Below, piece by piece: positions 36,844-46,102 of a DNA stretch of 64,000 nucleotides (position 1 is the stretch's first letter; each line of letters starts with the position of its first letter). The notes under the pieces were generated by a model that was given only the letters and a program-made list of their open reading frames with translations, made no database searches and was not told where the DNA came from. Origin of the DNA: Rhodospirillales bacterium (GTDB lineage: Bacteria; Pseudomonadota; Alphaproteobacteria; Reyranellales; Reyranellaceae); the NCBI GenBank assembly GCA_016699855.1, contig CP064988.1, positions 1,702,501 to 1,766,500 on the forward strand, in the 5' to 3' direction. The translations under genes and the position numbers were made by a program.

Positions 36844-39111
36844 TCACAATGAAATACCGTGATCCTTCGCGTAGAGGCGAATCTTCGTGCGCAGCGAGCG
36901 GTCGGCGCCGCCCATCGCACCCAGCAGGAAGCGCTGGAAATCCACGAGATTCAGAGATCGCAGCATCGATTTAACGGCGCCGACCGAAGCGGGCGACATT
37001 GAGAGCGTGCGCACGCCGATTCCGAGCAACGCCAGCGCCTCGACCGGCCGCCCGGCCATTTCGCCGCACACGCTGACATCCACCCCGGCGCGTCTGCACG
37101 CGTCGACCACAAAATGTAGCGCCCGCAGCGCCGCCGGCGACAAGCAGTCGTAGCGATTGCCGATGCGCGCGTTGCCGCGATCGGCCGCGAACAGGAATTG
37201 CATCAGATCGTTGCTGCCGATCGACACGAAGCCGACCTCGGCCAGCAGCGCGTCGAGTTGCCAGATCAGCGACGGCACCTCCAGCATCACGCCCACCGAC
37301 AGCTTCGACGGCGTCGCCACGCCGCGCGCCTTGGCCCGCGCCAGCTCGAGATCGAGCAGATGGCGCGCGGCGCTGAACTCTGCGACGTCGGCGACCATCG
37401 GGAACATGATCTGCAGCGGCCGGCCGGCGGCGGCGGCGATCATCGCGCGCAGCTGGTGGCGCAGCATCGACGGACGGTCGAGGCCGATGCGGATCGCGCG
37501 CCAGCCCATCGCCGGATTCTCGTCGTCGAACTCGCCGACATACGGCAGCACCTTGTCGCCGCCGACGTCGAGCGTGCGGAACGCGACGGGCCGTCCCTCG
37601 GCCATGTCCAAGACGCGGCCGTAGAGCCAGGTCTGCGCCTCGACGTCGGGGAACTCCGAGCGGACCATGAACGGGATCTCGGTCCGGTAGAGGCCGACGC
37701 CGTCGCTGCCGGTCGGCGCGAGATGGTTCATGTCGATCATCAGGCCGGCGTTGATGCGCAGCGACACCGGCACGCCGTCCCGCGTCGTCGACGGCAGGTC
37801 GCGCAGCCTCGCGTACTCCTGCCGCCGCGCCTCGCGCATCAGGATCGTCTCGGCGATCTGCTGCTGGATCTCGTCGGCCGGCCGCACCAGCACCTGCGCG
37901 TTGTCGCCGTCGACGACGATGGCGTCGCCGGTCTCGACGCGCTGCAGCACGTTGGCGGCGCGGCCGACGACCGGGATGTCGAGCGCGCGCGCCACGATGG
38001 CCACGTGCGACAGCGCCGATCCCTCCTCGAGCACCAGCCCGCGCAGCTTGGCGCGGTCGTACTCCAGCAGCTCGGCCGGCCCGAGGTCGCGCGCGACCAC
38101 GACCATGTCGTCGGGCCACTGCGCCGGATCGGCGGCCGACGTCCGGCCGGTCAACCGCATCAACAGCCGGTTGGTCAGGTCGCTCAGGTCCGACAGGCGC
38201 TCGCGGATGTAGGGATCGGTGATCTCCGCGAAGCGCGCCCGGGTGTCGTCGAAGGCGCGCTGGACGGCGGCCTCGGCGGTCAGGCCGCCCTCGATCGCCT
38301 CGCGGATCCGCTCCACCCAGCCGCGGTCGTCGGCGAACATGCGGAACGTCTCGAGCACCTCGCGGTGCTCGCCGTGCCCGAGGTCGCCGTCCTCCAGCAT
38401 CCGGTCGAGATCGGCGCGCACGGCGTGCAGCGCCTCGCCGAACCGCGCCAGCTCGGCCTTGGCGTCCTCGGCCACGACCTTGGTGATGAAGATGCGCGGC
38501 TCGTGCAGCACGGCGCGGCCGATCGCCACGCCGCCGTTCATCTGCACGCCCTCGATGCGCACCGGGAGCAGGCCGATGCCGTCGACCTGCTTGATCTCGT
38601 TCGGATTGACGAGGTCGCCCGCCGCCACCAGCTCGGCCAGCACCATCGCGACCGTCTGGAGGGTCTCGATCTCCTCCTCGTCGTACTGGCGGCTCTTGCG
38701 GTTCTGGACGGCGATGACGCCCAGCACGCGCTCGCCGCGCAGCACCGGCACGCCGGCCATCGACTGGTAGATCTCCTCGCCGGTCTCGGGCCGGTAGGCG
38801 AAGTTGGGATGGCTCTGCGCGTCGGCCAGCGCCAGCGGACGGGCGTGCGCGGCGATGTCGCCGACGATTCCCTCGCCGACCCGCAGCCGCGTGCGGTGCA
38901 CGGCGTCGGGATTGAGGCCCTGGGTGGCGTAGAGCTCGAGCACCTCGCCGGCGCGCAGGACGTAGATCGAGCACACCTCGGCCACCATCTCGCTGGCGAC
39001 GAGGCGCACGATCTGGTCGAGGCGCTCCTGCGCGGAAACCGCGCGCGCCATCAGGTCCCGGAGCCGCTTCAGTACCAGTCGCGGCCCGGCCAATGGAGTT
39101 CTAGGCTCCAT
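36844..39111 (-). CDS. ptsP: Phosphoenolpyruvate-protein phosphotransferase, EI-Ntr
   Basis: A 755-residue enzyme I of the nitrogen-related PTS. An N-terminal GAF domain (about 20-160; VRLVASEMVAEVCSIYVLRA, YQSMAGVPVLRGERVLGVIA) precedes the EI core. The phospho-accepting His is in GSALSHVAIVARALDIPVVG (about residue 370). The PEP barrel has LYRTEIPFM, FRTLDVGGDK, FVSIGSNDLMQFLFAADR and the catalytic Cys in VSVCGEMAGRP (about residue 684). It phosphorylates NPr to signal nitrogen and carbon state to K+ transport and metabolism. It follows lysC in the common alphaproteobacterial order. Confidence 0.95.
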   Translation of the reverse strand: MEPRTPLAGPRLVLKRLRDLMARAVSAQERLDQIVRLVASEMVAEVCSIYVLRAGEVLELYATQGLNPDAVHRTRLRVGEGIVGDIAAHARPLALADAQSHPNFAYRPETGEEIYQSMAGVPVLRGERVLGVIAVQNRKSRQYDEEEIETLQTVAMVLAELVAAGDLVNPNEIKQVDGIGLLPVRIEGVQMNGGVAIGRAVLHEPRIFITKVVAEDAKAELARFGEALHAVRADLDRMLEDGDLGHGEHREVLETFRMFADDRGWVERIREAIEGGLTAEAAVQRAFDDTRARFAEITDPYIRERLSDLSDLTNRLLMRLTGRTSAADPAQWPDDMVVVARDLGPAELLEYDRAKLRGLVLEEGSALSHVAIVARALDIPVVGRAANVLQRVETGDAIVVDGDNAQVLVRPADEIQQQIAETILMREARRQEYARLRDLPSTTRDGVPVSLRINAGLMIDMNHLAPTGSDGVGLYRTEIPFMVRSEFPDVEAQTWLYGRVLDMAEGRPVAFRTLDVGGDKVLPYVGEFDDENPAMGWRAIRIGLDRPSMLRHQLRAMIAAAAGRPLQIMFPMVADVAEFSAARHLLDLELARAKARGVATPSKLSVGVMLEVPSLIWQLDALLAEVGFVSIGSNDLMQFLFAADRGNARIGNRYDCLSPAALRALHFVVDACRRAGVDVSVCGEMAGRPVEALALLGIGVRTLSMSPASVGAVKSMLRSLNLVDFQRFLLGAMGGADRSLRTKIRLYAKDHGISL

Positions 39112-39433
39112 GGTCAGACCGCTCCGCTGGTCGCTCGAATTCGGCGGAAAGCGGTCGCCTGCTGTTTGCGGGAATGGCGGTGCGGCGCGGCGCGGCGCGC
39201 GACCGGGCGCCACGGCGCTCCGATGAGCGTCGCTTCGCAAGTCCGGTGGATGTCGCGCGCGCCGTGCATATGGGCCTTATCGCCGCTTTCCCGCGCCCAG
39301 TCCAGCGCGACGGCCCGCCGGCGGCGGCCGGCCCGCGCGACCGAGCGCGAGGCGCCGCGGCGGCGACGCCGGCGGCGCGGGGAATTCATCTTCGGATGAG
39401 AATTTCTCGTCGATCCGCGCCGTCAGCCCGGCG
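39112..39433. other. Gene-free stretch between lysC and ptsP
   Basis: These 322 bases separate the end of lysC from the start of ptsP. I see no convincing gene on either strand. The stretch is very GC-rich, with an 11-base palindrome GAGAATTTCTC at 39398-39408 close to the lysC stop. It must also contain the ptsP leader, but no clear promoter boxes stand out. Confidence 0.6.
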
Positions 39434-40708
39434 TCAGGCGGCGTCGAGTCCGTAGGCCGTGTGCAGGGCGCGCACCGCCAGCTCGGTGTACTCGGCCTCG
39501 ATCAGCACGCTGATCTTGATCTCGGAGGTCGAGATCACCTCGATGTTGATGCCGCGCTTGGCCAGCGTCTCGAACATCGTCAGCGCCACGCCGGCGTGGC
39601 TGCGCATGCCGACCCCGATCACCGACAGCTTGGCGACGTTGGCGTCGGTCTTGAGCTCCTTGTACGACAGGTCGGCCCTGGCCTTCTCCAGCTCGGCCAC
39701 GGCGCGCGCCAGATCGGCCTTGGGCAGCGTGAAGGTGATGTCGGTCGCCTTGCCGTCCGACGAGACGTTCTGGACGATCATGTCGACGTTGATGTTGGTG
39801 GCGGCCAGCGGCCCGAACAGGGCGGCGGCGACGCCGGGCCGGTCGGCGACGCCGGCGACGGTGATCTTCACGTCGTCCTTGGCGTAGGCGATGCCGCTGA
39901 CGACCGACTGCTCCAATCCCTTGGCCATGATCTCTTCCTCATCCACGACGAGCGTGCCCGGCAGGTCGCTGCCCGGCGGGACGTCGAACGTGACGACGTC
40001 GTTGAGCTTGCGGAAAGACGCCAGGACCTGCACGCGCACGCGGTGGTTCATGGCGAGCTCGACGGAGCGCGTCTGCAGCACCTTCGAGCCCAGCGACGCC
40101 ATCTCCAGCATCTCCTCGTAGGTCACCATCGGCAGCTTGCGCGCCTTGTCGGTGATGCGGGGATCGGTGGTGTAGACGCCGTCGACGTCGGTGTAGATGT
40201 CGCAGCGGTCCGCCTTCAGCGCCGCGGCCAGGGCCACGGCCGAGGTGTCGGATCCGCCGCGGCCGAGCGTGGTGACGCGGCCCTCGCCGCTGACGCCCTG
40301 GAAGCCGGGCACGACGCAGACCTCGCCGGCGGCCATCGCCGCCGCGATCTCGGTCGTGTCGACGCTCTGGATGCGCGCCTTGCCGTAGGCGTCGTCGGTG
40401 CGGATCGGCAGCTGCCATGACAGGAACGACCGCGCCTTGAGACCGAGCTGCTGCAGAGCCAGCGCCGCCAGACCGACCGTCACCTGCTCGCCGGTGGCGA
40501 CGACGACGTCGTATTCGCGCGCGTCGTGCAGGGGCGCGATCCTCTGGACGTAGTCGACCAGCTGGTTGGTCACGCCGGACATCGCCGACAGCACCACGGC
40601 GACCTCGTGGCCGCGGTCGACCTCGAGCTTGACCATGCGGGCGACGTTGCGGATGCGGTCGAGGTCGCCGACCGAGGTGCCACCGAACTTCAAGACGAGT
40701 CGCGCCAT
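39434..40708 (-). CDS. lysC: Aspartate kinase
   Basis: A 424-residue aspartokinase, the first enzyme of lysine, threonine and methionine biosynthesis. The kinase domain starts ARLVLKFGGTSVGDLDRIRN, with VVATGEQVTVGLAALAL, TLGRGGSDTSAVALAAAL and CDIYTDVDGVYTTDPRI. Two ACT domains follow (about 270-345 and 350-424; VADRPGVAAALFGPLAATNI, MRSHAGVALTMFETLAKRGI), the usual feedback site for lysine or threonine. Two adjacent ATGs exist; the second (40708) is chosen because the purine-rich AGAGGGG abuts the first. It is divergent from ubiG. Confidence 0.95.
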   Translation of the reverse strand: MARLVLKFGGTSVGDLDRIRNVARMVKLEVDRGHEVAVVLSAMSGVTNQLVDYVQRIAPLHDAREYDVVVATGEQVTVGLAALALQQLGLKARSFLSWQLPIRTDDAYGKARIQSVDTTEIAAAMAAGEVCVVPGFQGVSGEGRVTTLGRGGSDTSAVALAAALKADRCDIYTDVDGVYTTDPRITDKARKLPMVTYEEMLEMASLGSKVLQTRSVELAMNHRVRVQVLASFRKLNDVVTFDVPPGSDLPGTLVVDEEEIMAKGLEQSVVSGIAYAKDDVKITVAGVADRPGVAAALFGPLAATNINVDMIVQNVSSDGKATDITFTLPKADLARAVAELEKARADLSYKELKTDANVAKLSVIGVGMRSHAGVALTMFETLAKRGINIEVISTSEIKISVLIEAEYTELAVRALHTAYGLDAA

Positions 40709-40895
40709 CATCCCCTCTGCGAACCACGCCTCCCCCGGCGCTCGCGCCGGACAACGTGGACGGCGATGGCGAAGGGCGGACCGGCCGGCAGCGATGCATT
40801 GTCGCGCACGGTGCCGGTCCCGCGAAAGGCGCGTATATCTAGCGGCGGGTCGGCGGCCGGGCAAGCCGCGCGACCGGCCCCGGGAGACCGCGACG

Positions 40896-41639
40896 ATGAC
40901 CGCCACGACCGTCGATCCGGCCGAGATCGAGCGCTTCTCGCGCATCGCCGACGAGTGGTGGGACGCCGACGGCAAGTTCGCCCCCCTCCACCGTCTCAAT
41001 CCGGCGCGCATCGCCTTCATCCGCGACCGCGCCGCGGCCCGGTTCGGCCGCGACCCATTGGGACCGGAGCCGCTGGCCGGACTGGCGCTGCTCGACATCG
41101 GCTGCGGCGGCGGGCTGGTCTGCGAGCCGATGCGGCGGCTGGGCGCCGATGTCACGGGGATCGACGCGTCGGAACGGAACGTGGCCGTCGCCGCCGTCCA
41201 CGCGGAACGGATGGGGTTGGGGATCGCGTACCGCGCCGCCACCGTCGAACGGCTGCGCGACGAGGCGCGGCGCTTCGACGTGGTGCTGGCGCTGGAGGTG
41301 GTCGAGCACGTCGCGGATCCCGATCTGTTCCTCGAAGGCTGCGCGGCCCTCGTGGCGCCCGGCGGGCTGCTGGTCGTCAGCACGTTGAACCGCACCCTGA
41401 AGGCCTTCGCGCTGGCGGTGGCCGGCGCCGAGTACGTGCTGCGCTGGCTGCCGCGCGGCACGCACGACTGGCGCAAATTCCTGAAGCCGTCGGAGGTGGC
41501 GCGGCCGCTGCGCGCCGCCGGCCTGTCGGTCGACGCGATGGCCGGCATCGTCTACAGCCCGCTGACGGGCCGCTGGCGCGTCGACCCCGCCGATCTCGAC
41601 GTCAACTACGTGATGGTGGCCACCCGCCCGGCCGGCTGA
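40896..41639 (+). CDS. ubiG: Ubiquinone biosynthesis O-methyltransferase
   Basis: A 247-residue SAM-dependent methyltransferase performing both O-methylations in ubiquinone synthesis. Family features are ERFSRIADEWWDADGKFAPL (the WWD N-terminal signature), LDIGCGGGLVCEPMRRLGAD (SAM motif I), VLALEVVEHVADPDLFLEGC, LVVSTLNRTLKAFALAVAGA (with the membrane-associating insertion) and RGTHDWRKFLKPSE. GGGAGA precedes ATG 40896. It is divergent from lysC across 187 bases containing a TATATCTAG box about 60 bases before the start. Length is normal. Confidence 0.96.
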   Translation: MTATTVDPAEIERFSRIADEWWDADGKFAPLHRLNPARIAFIRDRAAARFGRDPLGPEPLAGLALLDIGCGGGLVCEPMRRLGADVTGIDASERNVAVAAVHAERMGLGIAYRAATVERLRDEARRFDVVLALEVVEHVADPDLFLEGCAALVAPGGLLVVSTLNRTLKAFALAVAGAEYVLRWLPRGTHDWRKFLKPSEVARPLRAAGLSVDAMAGIVYSPLTGRWRVDPADLDVNYVMVATRPAG

Positions 41640-41728
41640 ATCCGCATCGCTGCCCCGACCGCGCGCTTGCCGCGCGCCGCCGTCGCCGGCGTATAGTGCC
41701 GGCGACGAAACGCCGAGGGGGACCCGAG

Positions 41729-42859
41729 ATGAAGATGCGCGCCGCCATCCTGACGACCTGCTCGGCACCGCAGCCCTTCGCCAAGAGCCGGCCGCTGAGC
41801 ATCGAGGAGATCGACCTCGATCCGCCCGGCGAGGGCGAGGTGCTGGTCAAGGTCGGCGGCGCGGGCCTGTGCCACTCCGACCTGTCGATCATCAACGGCG
41901 ATCGGCCGCGGCCGGTGCCGATGGTGCCCGGCCACGAGGGCTCCGGCGAGATCGTCGAGGTCGGCGCCGGCGTGCACGACGTCAAGGTCGGCGACCACAT
42001 CTGCTTCACCTTCAACGTCAGCTGCGGCCGCTGCCGCCGCTGCCTCGAGGGCCGGCCCTACATCTGCGAACGCTCGATCTCGCCGCGCGCCGCGGGACAG
42101 CTCCTGTCCGGCGCCACGCGCCTGCGCCGCGGCGGCGAGCGCGTGAACCACGCCTCGGGCGTCTCGTGCTTCGCCGAGTACGCCGTGGTCGACCGCGGCT
42201 CGGTCGTGGTGATCGACAAGTCGCTGCCGCTCGACCTCGCGGCGCTGTTCGGCTGCGCCGTCGTGACCGGCGTCGGCGCCGTGATCAACACCGCCCAGAT
42301 CCGGCCGGGCAGCTCGGTCGCCGTGGTCGGCCTCGGCGGCGTCGGTCTCAGCGGTCTGCTGGGCGCCGTGCTCGCCGGCGCCGGGCAGATCGTCGCCGTC
42401 GACCTGGCGGAGGACAAGCTCGGCCTGGCGCGCCAGCTCGGCGCCACCCACACCGTCAACGCGCGCGACGCCGACCACATCAAGCAGATCCACGACATCA
42501 CCAGCGGCGGCGTCGACTACGCGTTCGACTTCGCGGGCACGATCAAGGCGATGGAGACGGCGTACCTGGCGACTCGCTGGGGCGGCACCACGGTGTCGGC
42601 CGGGCTGTCGCCGATCTCGGCCGATTTCGCCTTCAAGCAGAGCGGGCTGGTGAGCGAGGAGAAGACGATCAAGGGCAGCTACATGGGCAGCTGCGTGCCG
42701 GTGCGCGACATCCCGCGCTTCATCGCGCTCTACCAGCAGGGCCGCCTGCCGGTCGACCGGATGGTCAGCCGCCGCGTCGGTTTCGACGAGATCAACGAGG
42801 GCTTCGACCGGCTGCAATCCGTCGCCACCGTGCGCCAGATCCTCGTGCCGCACGGCTGA
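41729..42859 (+). CDS. Zinc-dependent alcohol dehydrogenase, class III-like MDR
   Basis: A 376-residue medium-chain dehydrogenase. The catalytic zinc ligands are in GLCHSDLSI and GHEGSGEIVEVGAGV. The structural-zinc lobe has four Cys in CGRCRRCLEGRPYIC. The NAD-binding fold carries VAVVGLGGVGLSGLLGAVLA with an Asp at the end of the next strand (VAVDLAEDK), favouring NAD over NADP. Overall it resembles alcohol or formaldehyde-type dehydrogenases of the AdhC/Zn-ADH group; the substrate is open. GAGGGGG precedes ATG 41729, and a TATAGT box lies at 41692-41697. It stands 89 bases after ubiG. Confidence 0.9.
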   Translation: MKMRAAILTTCSAPQPFAKSRPLSIEEIDLDPPGEGEVLVKVGGAGLCHSDLSIINGDRPRPVPMVPGHEGSGEIVEVGAGVHDVKVGDHICFTFNVSCGRCRRCLEGRPYICERSISPRAAGQLLSGATRLRRGGERVNHASGVSCFAEYAVVDRGSVVVIDKSLPLDLAALFGCAVVTGVGAVINTAQIRPGSSVAVVGLGGVGLSGLLGAVLAGAGQIVAVDLAEDKLGLARQLGATHTVNARDADHIKQIHDITSGGVDYAFDFAGTIKAMETAYLATRWGGTTVSAGLSPISADFAFKQSGLVSEEKTIKGSYMGSCVPVRDIPRFIALYQQGRLPVDRMVSRRVGFDEINEGFDRLQSVATVRQILVPHG

Positions 42860-42927
42860 GGCGGCGGCGTCCGATCATGGGAGCGCCTCCGCGTCGAGCG
42901 GAGGTGCCGCGTCACACCATCTCCACC

Positions 42928-42992
42928 GTCATCCCGAGCGCGGCGAGGGATCCAAGGGCGCTGCGTGGATCGCTCGCCGCGCTCGGGATGAC
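42928..42992. repeat. Inverted repeat, second copy of the CATCCCGAGCGC family
   Basis: Arms of 27 bases (42928-42954 and 42966-42992) with one mismatch around an 11-base loop; the core is GTCATCCCGAGCGCGGCGAG. It shares its stem core with the element at 16724-16790. It sits between convergent genes, here an alcohol dehydrogenase and a DUF1178 gene. Confidence 0.75.
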
Positions 42993-43021
42993 AATTGGAG
43001 CGCTCGAACGGGGAACGCGGC

Positions 43022-43504
43022 CTAGTTGCCCTTGTTGACCCAGGGCAGGCGGCCGAACTCGATGCCCTCGTCGGCCAGCGCCGCGGCCTCGGAATCGGAC
43101 GTCTCGCCGTAGATGCCGCGCTTGTCGGTCTCGCCGTAGTGGATCTTGCGCGCCTCCTCGGCGAACTTGTCGCCGACGTAGTCGCAGTTCTTCTCGACCT
43201 GGCCGCGCAGCTCCAGCAGCGCCTTGCGCAGCTCCGGCGGCATGTTCGGCGCCATCGCGGCGGCCTGCGGCTGTCCTTCGGCCGGCCCGTCGGCGGGCGC
43301 GGGAACCGGCGCGGCGCGGCGCGGCTTGCGGGCGTTGCCCTTGGTCGGCAGGTTCGGCGCCATCAGCGCGCGCTCGACCTTGGTCGTGCCACAGGCCGGG
43401 CATTCCAGAAGCCCGCGCTTCTCCTGGCGCTCGTAGGTGTCGCTGTCCTTGAACCAGCCCTCGAACTCGTGGCTCTTGGCGCAACGCAGGCTGTACTTGA
43501 TCAT
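43022..43504 (-). CDS. DUF1178 zinc-ribbon-like protein
   Basis: A 160-residue conserved alphaproteobacterial protein of unknown function. The N terminus MIKYSLRCAKSHEFEGWFKD and the CPACG knuckle form a rubredoxin/zinc-ribbon-like site (Cys8 with the later Cys pair). A variable Ala/Pro stretch follows, and the conserved C-terminal block is NCDYVGDKFAEEARKIHYGE and RGIYGETSDSEAAALADEGI. Length and ending (FGRLPWVNKGN) match the family pattern. It is divergent from the methyltransferase gene. No function is assigned. Confidence 0.9.
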   Translation of the reverse strand: MIKYSLRCAKSHEFEGWFKDSDTYERQEKRGLLECPACGTTKVERALMAPNLPTKGNARKPRRAAPVPAPADGPAEGQPQAAAMAPNMPPELRKALLELRGQVEKNCDYVGDKFAEEARKIHYGETDKRGIYGETSDSEAAALADEGIEFGRLPWVNKGN

Positions 43505-43626
43505 CGTTGTGACGGATTTCGCCGCGAATGGATGGCACTCGACGCGCCGGAGTGCCAATAGAGATGGGCGATGCCGCGCCGTTTGACAAGCGGCGTCGCG
43601 CCGCCGCCCGCAGGGTGCCCGATCCG

Positions 43627-44163
43627 ATGACCTTGGAAACGCCGCCGTCGCCCTGGATCCAGCGCTGGATCGGCCTGTGCCGGCCCGGCGGCACCGCGCT
43701 GGATGTCGCGGCCGGCGGCGGCCGCCACACGCTTCTGCTCTCGGCGCATGGACTCGCGGTCAGCGCGGTCGACCGCGACGCGGCGGCGCTGCGCGCCCGC
43801 GTCGCCGGCTGCGAGCCGGCCGTCCGGGTGGTCGAGGCGGAACTCGAAGCCGGGGCGCCGTGGCCGTTCGCCGGCGAAACGTTCGACGCGGTCGTCGTCG
43901 CCAACTACCTGCACCGGCCGCTGTTCCCGGCGCTGCTGGCGGCGGTGGCGCCGGGCGGTGCGTTTCTCCACGAAACCTTCATGGTCGGCAACGAGCGCCA
44001 CGGCCGGCCGCGCAACCCGGATTTCCTGCTCCGCGACGGCGAACTGCTCGACGTGGCGCGCGCGGGCGGCCTGTCGGTGGTCGCCTACGAGGCGCTGGAA
44101 GTCGCCATGCCGCGGCCCGCCGTCGTGCAGCGCGTCGCGGCAAGGCGTCCGGCCGGCGCCTAG
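43627..44163 (+). CDS. Class I SAM-dependent methyltransferase
   Basis: A 178-residue methyltransferase-fold protein. SAM motif I is GGTALDVAAGGGRHTLLLSA, with the acidic end of the second strand in VSAVDRDAAAL. The later FDAVVVANYLHRPLFPALLA and AFLHETFMVGNERHGRPRNP resemble the small TehB/TPMT-like group. The substrate is unknown. The start MTLETPPSPWIQRW is chosen because the fold begins there; an in-frame ATG at 43564 would add 21 residues. It ends 4 bases into the convergent cobT. Confidence 0.8.
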   Translation: MTLETPPSPWIQRWIGLCRPGGTALDVAAGGGRHTLLLSAHGLAVSAVDRDAAALRARVAGCEPAVRVVEAELEAGAPWPFAGETFDAVVVANYLHRPLFPALLAAVAPGGAFLHETFMVGNERHGRPRNPDFLLRDGELLDVARAGGLSVVAYEALEVAMPRPAVVQRVAARRPAGA

Positions 44164-46085
44164 GCGCGCTTGCGGCCCTTGGCGCCGATCATCGCGGCGC
44201 TGATCTTGCGCCCGGCCTTGCGCAGCTCCTCGGCGGCGCGGGCGTTCTCGTCCTCGTCGAACAGCGAGGCGAGCTGCTCCATCATCGTGCCGCCGAGCTG
44301 GTCGGCGTCGACGATGGTGACGGCGCGTCGGTAGTAGCGCGTGACGTCGTGGCCGATGCCGATGGCCACCAGCTCGACCGGCGAGCGCGACTCGATCCAG
44401 TCGATCACGTCGCGCAGATGGCGCTCGAGGTAGTTGCCGGGGTTCACCGACAGCGTCGAGTCGTCGACCGGCGCGCCGTCGGAGATCACCATCAGGATCT
44501 TGCGGTCCTCGGTGCGCGGCAGCAGGCGCTCGTGCGCCCACAGCAGCGCCTCGCCGTCGATGTTCTCCTTGAGTATGCCCTCACGCAGCATCAGGCCGAG
44601 GTTCTTGCGGGCGCGGCGCCACGGCGAGTCGGCGGTCTTGTAGATGATGTGGCGCAGGTCGTTGAGGCGGCCGGGGTTGGCCGGCTTGCCGGCGGCCAGC
44701 CACTGCTCGCGGCTCTGCCCGCCCTTCCAGGCGCGCGTCGTGAAGCCCAGGATCTCGACCTTCACGCCGCAGCGCTCGAGCGTGCGCGCGAGGATGTCGG
44801 CGCTCATCGCCGCCACCGTGATCGGCCGGCCGCGCATCGAGCCGGAATTGTCGATCAGCAGCGTCACGACGGTGTCGCGGAAGGTGGTGTCCTTCTCCAG
44901 CTTGAACGACAGCGGCTGGGTCGGGTTGGCGACCACGCGCGCCAGGCGCGCGCCGTCGAGCCAGCCCTCGTCGAGGTCGAACTCCCACGACCGGTTCTGC
45001 TGCGCCATCAGCTTGCGCTGCAGACGGTTGGCGAGGCGGCCGATGACGCCGGAGAGGTGCGAGAGCTGCTGGTCGAGATGCTGGCGCAGCCGCGCCAGCT
45101 CGTCGGCGTCGCACAGGTCCACGGCGTCGACGATCTCGTCGAACTTGTTGGTGTAGGGATGGTACTGCTGGCCGCGCGGCTCGTTGCTCAGCGCGCCCGG
45201 CGGCAGCCACGGGCGTTCCGAGCGTCCCGGCTCCTCCTCGTCGCCGGAGCCCATCTGCATCTCGGTCTGGGCCTGGTCGGCGACCGTCTCCGACGCGTCG
45301 TCCTGCTCGGAGGTCTCGTCGGTCTCCTCGCCCGAGGCGCCGTAGCCGTGCGTCTCGGTCGAGTCCTGGCCGTCCTCTCCGGACTCGTTGGACTCGCCGT
45401 CGGGGTTCTCGGACTGGTCGGAATCGTCCTGGTTCTCGTCGTCGAGGTCCGAGGCGTCGTCGCCCAGCCGCAGGTCCTTGATCAGCCGGCGCAGGGCGCG
45501 GGCGAACTGGTCCTGGCTGTTGATCGTCTCCGACAGCTTGTCGAGGTCCTTGCCGGCGGCGGCCTCGATCTCCGGGCGCCACTGGTCGACCATCTCGCGC
45601 GCCGCCTCCGGCGGCGCCACGCCCAGCAGGCGCTCGCGCACCAGAAGCCCGACCACGTCGGCCAGCGGCGCGTCGTCCTTGTTGCGCAGGCGGCGGTAGC
45701 CGCGCTGCTCGCAGCGCTCCGTCCACAGCGCGTCGATGTTGCCGGCGACGCCGGGCATGCGCCGCGCGCCGATCGACTCGACGCGGACCTGCTCGACCAC
45801 GTCGTAGACAGCGCGCGCCGCCTCGCCCGACGGCATGCGGCGCAGATGCGCGCGGCGGTCGTGGTAGCGCAGCTTCAGCGCCATCGAGTCGGATTCGCCG
45901 CGCGCGCGCGCGACGTCGTCGGCCGGCAGGTCGCGCGCCGGCACGGTGACGCGCGCCTCGTTGCCCATCAGCGTGCCGCCGTCGGGCACGAACGTCACGT
46001 TGACGTCCTTGCGCGACACCGCGCGCATGGCCGCGGCCGTCAGACGCCGGAACTCCTCGAGCGGCGTGGTGTCCTTGCCGGCCAC
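44160..46085 (-). CDS. cobT: Cobaltochelatase subunit CobT
   Basis: A 641-residue CobT, which with CobS and CobN inserts cobalt into hydrogenobyrinic acid a,c-diamide in aerobic cobalamin synthesis. The N-terminal helical domain (LEEFRRLTAAAMRAVSRKDV) is followed by a long acidic Glu/Asp/Ser/Gln-rich stretch (about 210-285). The C-terminal VWA domain has a MIDAS motif DNSGSMRG (about residue 410). The start is GTG at 46085. It lies 17 bases after cobS on the same strand. CobN is not in the window, so cobalt chelation as opposed to another AAA/VWA role depends on genes elsewhere. Confidence 0.94.
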   Translation of the reverse strand: MAGKDTTPLEEFRRLTAAAMRAVSRKDVNVTFVPDGGTLMGNEARVTVPARDLPADDVARARGESDSMALKLRYHDRRAHLRRMPSGEAARAVYDVVEQVRVESIGARRMPGVAGNIDALWTERCEQRGYRRLRNKDDAPLADVVGLLVRERLLGVAPPEAAREMVDQWRPEIEAAAGKDLDKLSETINSQDQFARALRRLIKDLRLGDDASDLDDENQDDSDQSENPDGESNESGEDGQDSTETHGYGASGEETDETSEQDDASETVADQAQTEMQMGSGDEEEPGRSERPWLPPGALSNEPRGQQYHPYTNKFDEIVDAVDLCDADELARLRQHLDQQLSHLSGVIGRLANRLQRKLMAQQNRSWEFDLDEGWLDGARLARVVANPTQPLSFKLEKDTTFRDTVVTLLIDNSGSMRGRPITVAAMSADILARTLERCGVKVEILGFTTRAWKGGQSREQWLAAGKPANPGRLNDLRHIIYKTADSPWRRARKNLGLMLREGILKENIDGEALLWAHERLLPRTEDRKILMVISDGAPVDDSTLSVNPGNYLERHLRDVIDWIESRSPVELVAIGIGHDVTRYYRRAVTIVDADQLGGTMMEQLASLFDEDENARAAEELRKAGRKISAAMIGAKGRKRA

Positions 46086-46102
46086 CGTCGTCCCCTATCG
46101 GC